The notes under the pieces: generated by a model
Told to the model about the DNA's origin: nothing
Databases searched by the model: none
The model's input: only the letters and a program-made list of their open reading frames with translations
Assembly: GCA_019247395.1 (NCBI GenBank)
Contig: JAFAOZ010000160.1
Coordinates: 1-5,217 of the forward strand
Source: Vulcanimicrobiota bacterium
Lineage (GTDB): Bacteria; Vulcanimicrobiota; Vulcanimicrobiia; Vulcanimicrobiales; Vulcanimicrobiaceae
DNA: 5,217 nucleotides
Direction of reading: 5' to 3'
Program-made: the position numbers and the translations under genes
In this document: one piece after another, positions 1 to 5,217 of the stretch
Position numbering within the stretch: the stretch's first letter is position 1
Layout: each line of letters begins with the position of its first letter

Positions 1-2843
1 TCGACGCGCTGGAGGTCGACGTCATCGGACTCAACTGCTCGACCGGACCTGCACAAATGCGCGATTCGATTCGCTATCTTTGCGAGCGCTCGCGCGCCTT
101 CGTGAGCGTGATTCCCAATGCGGGGCTTCCGCTGATGGGGCCGCAAGGCGAGACCATTTATCCCGAGAGTCCGGAAGAACTCGCTGCAGAGCTTGCCGCT
201 TTCGTGCGCGACTTTGGCGTCAACGTCGTCGGCGGATGTTGTGGAACGACGCCGGACCACATTGCGGCCTTGCGCACGGCGATCGAGCGCGTCGAGCGCA
301 ACGCGCGCCCGCAGCTCTCGATTGCGCAGGAAGCGGCATCGGCGATTACGGCGGTCGCGCTGGAACAGGAACCGCGGCCATTGATCGTCGGGGAACGTAT
401 CAATGCGCAAGGCTCGCGCAAGATCAAGCGTCTGCTTTTAGAGGATCGCTATGACGACGTCACGCTCGTCGCCCGAGAGCAGGTTGAAGGCGGCGCGCAC
501 GTGCTGGACGTCTGCGTTGCGCTTACCGAGCGCGCCGATGAAGACGAGCAGATGCGCCAGGTCGTGCGGCGGCTCGCCCAATCGATCGACGCGCCGCTGG
601 CGATTGACTCCACCGAGCCGCGCGTGCTCGAGGTTGCGCTGCAGAATTACGCCGGCCGCGCGATCCTCAACTCGGTGCATCTCGAATCGGGCCGCGCCAA
701 AATGGATGCCGTGCTGCCGATCGCGATGGAGCACGGCGCCGCGGTGATCGCGCTGACGATCGACGAGAGCGGCATGGCGAAAACCGCCGCGCGGAAGGCG
801 GAAGTGGCGCGGCGCATCTACGAGATCGCGGTCACCGAGTATGGCTTGCCGCCGGGCGCGCTGATCTTCGACGCGCTGACCTTCACGCTCGCAACCGGCG
901 AGGCTGAGTTCGCATCCTCGGCGACTGAGACGATCGAAGGGATTCGCGCGATCAAGCGGGAGTTGCCGGGAACGCTGACGTCGCTCGGCATCTCAAACGT
1001 ATCGTTCGGCCTCAAAGCGCCGGCCCGCGCGGCGCTCAACTCGGTCTTTTTACACCATTGCGTGCAAGCGGGGCTCGACTGCGCGCTCGTGCATCCGAAA
1101 GAGATCGTCCCCTATTTCGAGGTGGATGCGGAGGTGCGCGCGCTCTGCGACGATCTCGTCTTCAACCGCCGCCCCGACGCGCTGACGCGCCTGATCGAGC
1201 ATTTTGAGTCCTCTGTCATCCTGAGCCCCTCGACTTCGCTCGGGGTAAACGTAGTCGAAGGACCGCTTGATACGTCGCGGCCCATCGAAGAGCGCATTCA
1301 TCAGGCGATTCTGTTGCGGCGCAAAGACGGAATCGAAGCGAAGATCGACGAGGCGCTCGAGCAGTATACGCCGATCGAGGTACTCAACACAATTCTGCTT
1401 CCTGCCATGAAAGACGTCGGCGATCGCTTCGGACGCGGCGACCTGATCCTGCCGTTCGTGCTGCAGTGCGCCGAGGTGATGAAGAAGGCCGTCGCCCATC
1501 TCGAGCAATTCCTCGAGCGGCGCGAAGGAACGACGAAAGGCACCGTCGTGCTGGCGACCGTCTTCGGCGACGTGCACGATATCGGCAAGAATCTCGTCCA
1601 CACCATTTTAGTCAACAACGGCTACACGGTGCACGACCTTGGCAAGCAAGTGCCGGTCAACACGATTTTGGAAAAAGCGGTCGAGGTGCATGCCGACGCC
1701 ATCGGCCTGTCGGCGTTGCTCGTCTCGACCAGTAAGCAGATGCCGATTTGTCTTGAAGAGCAAGAAGCACGCGGGCTGCGCTTTCCGGTCATCATCGGCG
1801 GCGCCGCGATCAACCGCGATTTCGGCCGGCGCATCGCACTTCTCGATGGCGGCAAACGATTCTTCGAGCCCGGCTGTTTTTACGCGCGCGACGCCTTCGA
1901 AGGTCTCGATCTCATGGATGCGATCACCGGCAACGAGCAACGGCGCGCCGAGCTGGTCGATCGCGCCAAGCGTGAGGCATTTGCGCAGCGCGAGCGCCAC
2001 CGCGTGGCCACGACCGGCAACATCGCGCTTCTTTCAGCCGTCAAGAGCGAGGTTGCCGACGTTCCCAAGCCGCCGTTTTGGGGCGCACGCATCCTTTGCG
2101 ACGTCAACCTTCGTGAGCTCTGGGAGTGCTTCGATCTGCGCAGCCTCTACCGCTTATCGTGGGGCGCCTCTAATACCAAGGGCGGGGAATTCGATCGGCT
2201 CCTCGCCGAAGAGTTCGAGCCCCGGCTGCAACGATATCAACGGGAAGCGTTGCGCGGCGATCTGCTCGAACCGCGTGCGGTTTACGGATACTTCCCGGCA
2301 GCCGGTCTCGCCAACGACGTGATCCTGTATGATCCCGCGGATCCGCGACGAGAGCTCGCGCGTTTGGCATTTCCGCGCCAGGCGGGCGGCGAACATTTGA
2401 GCTTGGCAGATTATCTGCGCGAGCCCGTAGACAACGCTGCGGCCGACGTTGTCGCACTCCAAATCGTCACCATCGGGGCCAACGCAACGCGGCGAACCGA
2501 GGCGCTGCAGTCGCAGGGCGAATATAGCGACGCATATTTCCTTCACGGCTTTTCCGTGCAAGCCGCCGAGGCGCTCGCCGAGCATACGCATCGCCGTATC
2601 CGCCGCGAGCTCGGGTTACCGCTGGACCGCGGCAAACGTTACTCCTGGGGATACGGCGCGTGCCCCGATTTGCAGCAGCACGAGACCGTCTTTGCGCTGC
2701 TCGATGCGACGGCTGCAATCGGCGTTACGCTGACGGAGGCCTTTCAAATCGTGCCGGAGCAGTCGACCGCGGCGATCGTCATGCACCATCCACGCGCGGC
2801 GTACTTCAATGCCGCCGCTACTCGGGAACTCGCCGCCTCATAG
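1..2843 (+). CDS. metH: Cobalamin-dependent methionine synthase (5' end outside window)
   Basis: The enzyme transfers a methyl group from 5-methyltetrahydrofolate via protein-bound cobalamin to homocysteine, making methionine in the cytoplasm. The frame is open from base 3. The ATG at 57 is not the start, because the homocysteine-domain motif GLNCSTGP (zinc-ligand Cys codon 36-38) lies before it. Counting residues from that ATG: the second zinc motif GGCCGTTP has Cys61-Cys62; the folate (pterin)-binding domain spans about 107-355, with VGERINAQGSRK at 111-122 and IDST at 183-186; the cobalamin cap is about 408-490; the cobalamin-binding domain is about 495-640, with DVHDIG (D505, lower axial ligand H507, G510); the AdoMet-binding reactivation domain is about 670-928, with RYSWGYGACPD at 861-871 and a closing LTEAF/HP..AYF signature. 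All canonical domains are in the usual order. By comparison with E. coli MetH (1227 aa), roughly 240 N-terminal residues are missing. Residues about 386-402 are encoded by an interspersed palindromic repeat in a linker. It stops at TAG, 16 nt before the likely start of the next gene. Confidence 0.97.
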   Translation, partial: DALEVDVIGLNCSTGPAQMRDSIRYLCERSRAFVSVIPNAGLPLMGPQGETIYPESPEELAAELAAFVRDFGVNVVGGCCGTTPDHIAALRTAIERVERNARPQLSIAQEAASAITAVALEQEPRPLIVGERINAQGSRKIKRLLLEDRYDDVTLVAREQVEGGAHVLDVCVALTERADEDEQMRQVVRRLAQSIDAPLAIDSTEPRVLEVALQNYAGRAILNSVHLESGRAKMDAVLPIAMEHGAAVIALTIDESGMAKTAARKAEVARRIYEIAVTEYGLPPGALIFDALTFTLATGEAEFASSATETIEGIRAIKRELPGTLTSLGISNVSFGLKAPARAALNSVFLHHCVQAGLDCALVHPKEIVPYFEVDAEVRALCDDLVFNRRPDALTRLIEHFESSVILSPSTSLGVNVVEGPLDTSRPIEERIHQAILLRRKDGIEAKIDEALEQYTPIEVLNTILLPAMKDVGDRFGRGDLILPFVLQCAEVMKKAVAHLEQFLERREGTTKGTVVLATVFGDVHDIGKNLVHTILVNNGYTVHDLGKQVPVNTILEKAVEVHADAIGLSALLVSTSKQMPICLEEQEARGLRFPVIIGGAAINRDFGRRIALLDGGKRFFEPGCFYARDAFEGLDLMDAITGNEQRRAELVDRAKREAFAQRERHRVATTGNIALLSAVKSEVADVPKPPFWGARILCDVNLRELWECFDLRSLYRLSWGASNTKGGEFDRLLAEEFEPRLQRYQREALRGDLLEPRAVYGYFPAAGLANDVILYDPADPRRELARLAFPRQAGGEHLSLADYLREPVDNAAADVVALQIVTIGANATRRTEALQSQGEYSDAYFLHGFSVQAAEALAEHTHRRIRRELGLPLDRGKRYSWGYGACPDLQQHETVFALLDATAAIGVTLTEAFQIVPEQSTAAIVMHHPRAAYFNAAATRELAAS
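1213..1262. repeat. REP-like palindromic interspersed repeat inside metH
   Basis: The segment reads TCATCCTGAGC, then CCCTCGACTTCG, then CTCGGGG, then CGTAGTCGAAGGA, which is built of nested inverted repeats. One hairpin pairs 1220-1226 with 1238-1244 (7 bp with one G.T pair). An alternative, mutually exclusive one pairs 1227-1238 with 1250-1261 (10 of 12 positions). From recollection, this type of sequence recurs in many environmental bacterial genomes. When read through, it leaves recognisable peptides such as PERSRGAQDD and PSEVEGLRMTE; both appear here in minus-strand reading frames. On the plus strand it adds SVILSPSTSLGVNVVEG to MetH in frame, between the folate and cobalamin-cap domains. 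Only one copy is present in the window. Exact borders are uncertain by several bases. Confidence 0.72.
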
Positions 2844-2859
2844 CAGGCCACGGCCGGTA

Positions 2860-3783
2860 ATGGGCGTATCGCCTGCAGGAATGAGCGTTCAACTCGTCCT
2901 GCACGTTGGGCTTGCAATCGTCGCGGTCGTTATCATCGCCGCTTTACTTCGCGCGTCTCGGCACCTCAAGGCGGGATGGCCAAAACCCGTGGAGACGGCG
3001 ATCGGATTCGTCACGAATTTCTTCGATACGCTCGGGATCGGGTCGTTTGCTCCAACGACCTCACTCTTCAAGTTTTTGCGGCTCGTTCCCGATGAGCGGA
3101 TACCGGGCACGCTCAACGTCGGACACACGTTGCCGACCATTGTGGAAGCGTGGATCTACATTCTAATCATCAGCGTCGTGCCGTTGACGCTCATCGCGCT
3201 CATCGTCGCTGCAGTTGCGGGCGCGTGGCTCGGGGCCGGCGTCGTTTCGCGCCTTCCGCGGAGATACGTTCAGATCGGCATGGGCGCCGCGCTGCTCGCT
3301 GCCGCAGCGTTGTTCATTCTGAGCAATCTGCGCGGGAGCTATTTCGGTTTGACCGGCGACGCACTGGGATTGACCGGCACGCGGCTCATTGTCGGAATCG
3401 TCGCAAGCTTCTGCTTGGGCGCTCTCATGACGATCGGCATCGGCATGTACGCGCCGGCGATGATCCTGGTGAGCCTTCTTGGAATGAACCCAAAGGCGGC
3501 GTTTCCGATCATGATGGGGTCGTGCGCGTTTTTGATGCCGATCGCGAGCTTGCGCTTCATTCGGTACGAAGCATTTTCGATGCGCGCTGCGTTAGGTCTA
3601 ACGTTGGGTGGAATCCCAGGGGTTCTCATCGCCGCCTACATCGTCAAGTCATTGCCGCTCACGGCGGTACGATGGCTTGTCGTCGTCGTCGTTTTGTACG
3701 CCGCGATCGCGATGCTGCGCTCGGCGTTAGGGCGCTCGACCGCGTCTGAAAGCGCCGAGGAAGAGCTCGTCCCCGTTCCTTAA
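2860..3783 (+). CDS. TauE/SafE family (sulfite exporter-like) membrane permease
   Basis: This is a polytopic inner-membrane protein of about 307 aa, probably a transporter of the TauE/SafE (DUF81) family. Members are linked to export of sulfite, sulfoacetate or other organic anions, but the substrate here cannot be read from sequence. Hydrophobic segments lie near residues 10-31, 96-122, 137-154, 174-208, 212-230, 242-262 and 268-287, giving about seven to eight membrane passes. The two halves carry matching motifs: TLGIGSFAP at 57-65 and TIGIGMYAP at 191-199, as expected from the family's internal duplication. Conserved-looking IPGTLNVGHTLPTIVEA follows the first. The tail (about 291-307) is hydrophilic, acidic and probably cytosolic. 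The start is uncertain. ATG 2860 has only a weak AGG 12 nt upstream; ATG 2881 has AGGA directly abutting it, which is too close; ATG 2809 would overlap metH and lacks a Shine-Dalgarno. It sits just behind metH and is probably co-transcribed with it. Confidence 0.82.
   Translation: MGVSPAGMSVQLVLHVGLAIVAVVIIAALLRASRHLKAGWPKPVETAIGFVTNFFDTLGIGSFAPTTSLFKFLRLVPDERIPGTLNVGHTLPTIVEAWIYILIISVVPLTLIALIVAAVAGAWLGAGVVSRLPRRYVQIGMGAALLAAAALFILSNLRGSYFGLTGDALGLTGTRLIVGIVASFCLGALMTIGIGMYAPAMILVSLLGMNPKAAFPIMMGSCAFLMPIASLRFIRYEAFSMRAALGLTLGGIPGVLIAAYIVKSLPLTAVRWLVVVVVLYAAIAMLRSALGRSTASESAEEELVPVP
3780..3783. other. Shared TTAA: overlapping stop codons of two convergent genes
   Basis: The palindrome TTAA gives TAA on the plus strand (3781-3783, permease) and TAA on the minus strand (3782-3780, nagA). 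The two coding regions therefore overlap by four bases, and no intergenic terminator can lie between them. Any transcription end signal must lie within coding sequence of the opposite gene. Confidence 0.95.
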
Positions 3784-4922
3784 ACGGCGACTTCCAAACG
3801 ATTGTAGACGAAGCGCCCGCCGACCATCGTCGCGATCACGGAGTAATCTTTGTCCCAGAACGAGAGGTCGGCGCGTGCGCCGTGCGCGATGCGGCCCATC
3901 TCACCGTCGTGGTGAATGAGCCGCGCCGGTGCGAAGGTCACGGCGACGATTGCTTGCGCGAACGGAATCTGCGCGTATGACATGTAGTTGCGCAGCGCTT
4001 CGTCGATCTGCAGCGCGCTCCCGGCGATGGTACCGTCGGCAGACCGCATCACGCCGCCTTCGATGTGATAGCCGGGATCGGCGGCCGGCATGTTGTCGGT
4101 TGCCAGAACGACGCGATCTCCAAGCGTGCGGTGCAGAATGTCGATCATGACCGGAGATACGTGGATACCATCGCAGATCACTTGCACGAGCGTGCGGCGA
4201 TCTTGGATGAATGCCGCCAAAATCGACGGATCGCGGTGGTCGAGCGGCGGCATTCCGTTGAACGCGTGCGTGAGCGAACGAAAACCCAAGCCGATTGCGA
4301 GCATGCCCTCGCGGTAACGGGCGCCGGTGTGCCCCGCGGAGCAAACGACGCCGTTCTCTAGGAAGACGCGTATTGCGTCGCCGGCGCCGTCAACCTCGGG
4401 CGCCATCGTCACCATGAGGCAGCCGCCCTTGCATGCATCGACCATCTCTTGCGCCCGCCCCCGCGTTGCGGGCAGAAGCCATTCGTGCCGGTGGATGCGT
4501 CGAAACTTCGGATTGAGGAACGGCCCTTCGAAATGGACTCCGAGGCAGCGCGCCCCCATCGGCACGTCCTCCTCGAGCTGATTGGCAGCTTCCACCAACT
4601 CCGAGGCCGCGTGGAGCATCGATTCCCACGGCGCAGTCATCACGCCGGCAACGAAGCCGGTCGCTCCGCGAGCCGCATAGGACGCGCCGGCCGGCCCTAG
4701 CGCGTTGCCCTGATCCCGATTGAAGAGAAATTCGCCCGCGCCGTTGGAGTGCACGTCGATCAGACCGGGCGCGATGCTACTGCCAGAGGGCAGCGGGTAA
4801 TCGGAGGCACCGTCGGCCGGCAGTACGCCGGCGATGCGGCCGTCCTCGACGGCGAGCCGTCCGAACGTTGACGTTCCGTCGCCGACGGCGATGAAGGCGG
4901 GACCCAGCAGCGTTGTAGCCAC
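3780..4922 (-). CDS. nagA: N-acetylglucosamine-6-phosphate deacetylase
   Basis: This cytoplasmic, metal-dependent enzyme of the amidohydrolase superfamily removes acetate from N-acetylglucosamine-6-phosphate, giving glucosamine-6-phosphate for cell-wall recycling or sugar breakdown. Numbered from the GTG at 4922 (380 aa, normal for the family): PGLIDVHSNGAGE (H58) opens the barrel; GVHFEGPFLNP carries metal ligand E132; SAGHT gives H198; THAFNGMPPLDHRDP gives H219; CDGIHV has the substrate-site H254; LATDNMPAA contains catalytic D276; GSALQIDEALRNYM and a C-terminal beta segment (DLSFWDKDYSVIATMVGGRFVYN) complete the fold. The HxN at the first strand replaces the HxH of two-metal relatives. 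A longer version would begin at TTG 4928, but that codon abuts the Shine-Dalgarno AGGAG, whereas GTG 4922 lies 6 nt after it. The mutase gene ends just upstream, so the two are probably an operon. N-acetylgalactosamine-6-phosphate deacetylase (AgaA) is a less likely alternative. Confidence 0.93.
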   Translation of the reverse strand: MATTLLGPAFIAVGDGTSTFGRLAVEDGRIAGVLPADGASDYPLPSGSSIAPGLIDVHSNGAGEFLFNRDQGNALGPAGASYAARGATGFVAGVMTAPWESMLHAASELVEAANQLEEDVPMGARCLGVHFEGPFLNPKFRRIHRHEWLLPATRGRAQEMVDACKGGCLMVTMAPEVDGAGDAIRVFLENGVVCSAGHTGARYREGMLAIGLGFRSLTHAFNGMPPLDHRDPSILAAFIQDRRTLVQVICDGIHVSPVMIDILHRTLGDRVVLATDNMPAADPGYHIEGGVMRSADGTIAGSALQIDEALRNYMSYAQIPFAQAIVAVTFAPARLIHHDGEMGRIAHGARADLSFWDKDYSVIATMVGGRFVYNRLEVAV

Positions 4923-4924
4923 AG

Positions 4925-5217
4925 TCAACTCCTGATCAGTGCCAGCGCTTCGTCACGATGTTGCTCCATCAGCGCGAGGGTGTCACCTTCCACGTTGAGC
5001 CGAAGCAACGGTTCGGTATTCGACGGACGAACGTTCATCCACCAGTCCGGATACGAAATTGTGAGCCCGTCGAGGTGATCGATCTGCGCATCGTTATAAC
5101 GCTCCTCCATTTGGGACAGTTTTGAAGGAATGCCCGCGACACGGCTGTTGATTTCGCCCGACCGACAGCGCGTATCGATCGGCGCGATAACCGCACTCAC
5201 GGGTGCGTTCGCCTCGC
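4925..5217 (-). CDS. Phosphomannomutase/phosphoglucomutase, C-terminal fragment (5' end outside window)
   Basis: This is the last 97 codons of an alpha-D-phosphohexomutase, which interconverts hexose 6-phosphate and 1-phosphate for GDP-mannose or other nucleotide-sugar synthesis. The open frame continues past the GTG at 5200 to the window edge (EANAPVSAVIAPIDTR), so that GTG is internal. Visible motifs are SGEINSRV, typical of the phosphomannomutase branch at the end of domain 3, and the domain-4 phosphate-binding loop NVRPSNTEPLLRLNVEG. The RPSNTEP form, rather than the RKSGTEP typical of GlmM, argues for phosphomannomutase/phosphoglucomutase (ManB-like) over phosphoglucosamine mutase. The catalytic serine and metal loop are outside the window, so the substrate is not settled. 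It ends at TGA, 2 nt before the probable nagA start, and is likely the upstream partner in the same transcript. Confidence 0.9.
   Translation of the reverse strand, partial: EANAPVSAVIAPIDTRCRSGEINSRVAGIPSKLSQMEERYNDAQIDHLDGLTISYPDWWMNVRPSNTEPLLRLNVEGDTLALMEQHRDEALALIRS
4929..4933 (-). promoter_or_regulatory. Shine-Dalgarno of nagA, inside the end of the mutase gene
   Basis: On the minus strand the junction reads AGGAG, TTGACT, GTG. AGGAG lies in the last sense codons (Arg-Ser) of the upstream mutase. The mutase stop TGA (4927-4925) falls in the 6 nt spacer before GTG 4922. This spacing favours GTG over TTG 4928 as the nagA start and suggests that ribosomes finishing the mutase reinitiate on nagA. 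Confidence 0.75.

Noticed and set aside
57..59. ATG at 57 as the metH start
   Set aside because: The frame is open upstream and encodes the conserved GLNCSTGP zinc-ligand motif, so the gene continues beyond the window.
1050..1601. Long minus-strand open frame (183 codons) opposite metH
   Set aside because: It is antisense to the conserved MetH cap and B12 domains. It matches no family I recognise, and part of it is just the reverse reading of the palindromic repeat.
1639..2322. Plus-strand open frame of 227 codons inside metH
   Set aside because: It is a shifted-frame shadow of the MetH B12 and activation domains, with Arg/Ser-rich composition typical of out-of-frame GC-rich DNA.
3349..3378. 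9 bp direct repeat TTGACCGGC spaced 21 nt apart
   Set aside because: It encodes a repeated LTG in a loop (GLTGDALGLTG). There are only two copies in frame, best explained by protein sequence rather than a DNA element.
3150..3749. Plus-strand open frame of 199 codons inside the permease gene
   Set aside because: The Arg/His-rich translation has no motif, and the overlapping frame encodes a clear membrane protein.
3731..3756. GGCGCT/AGCGCC inverted repeat near the end of the permease gene, a possible terminator
   Set aside because: It has only a 6 bp stem with a 14 nt loop and no following T-run on either strand, and it lies within coding sequence.
5198..5200. GTG as the start of a small separate 91-codon gene
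   Set aside because: The frame runs to the window edge, and the sequence is the C-terminal domain of a much larger phosphohexomutase.

Overview
This is a compact, GC-rich stretch of bacterial chromosome holding four protein-coding genes in two convergent pairs and almost no intergenic DNA. Two genes run off the window edges. No RNA gene, CRISPR array, insertion sequence, phage or plasmid function is visible. The genes are ordinary core and accessory metabolism, and I do not see a new multi-gene system here. Taxonomy cannot be fixed from this sequence. The base composition, the MetH subtype and a REP-like palindrome suggest a free-living, possibly soil or metagenome-derived bacterium; a Candidatus Eremiobacterota-like or similar lineage is only a guess.

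Left half, plus strand (1-3783): the 3' four-fifths or so of a cobalamin-dependent methionine synthase (metH), cut off at its 5' end by the window. It is followed 16 nt later by a polytopic membrane protein of the TauE/SafE (sulfite exporter-like) family. The spacing and shared strand suggest co-transcription. A link between methionine synthesis and export of a sulfur compound or other anion is possible but unproven. Inside metH, at the linker between the folate-binding and cobalamin-cap domains, lies a roughly 50 bp palindromic interspersed repeat. It is translated in frame as part of the protein and is the most unusual feature of the window.

Right half, minus strand (5217-3780): the C-terminal end of a phosphomannomutase/phosphoglucomutase (manB-like), then N-acetylglucosamine-6-phosphate deacetylase (nagA). 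The upstream stop codon sits between the nagA Shine-Dalgarno and its probable GTG start, which suggests translational coupling. Together they point to amino-sugar and sugar-phosphate metabolism: NagA yields glucosamine-6-phosphate, and the mutase interconverts hexose 6- and 1-phosphates for nucleotide-sugar and envelope synthesis.

The two pairs meet tail to tail at a TTAA tetranucleotide that supplies both stop codons, so no dedicated terminator separates them. There is no gene-free stretch over 300 bases. Promoters for both pairs must lie outside the window.
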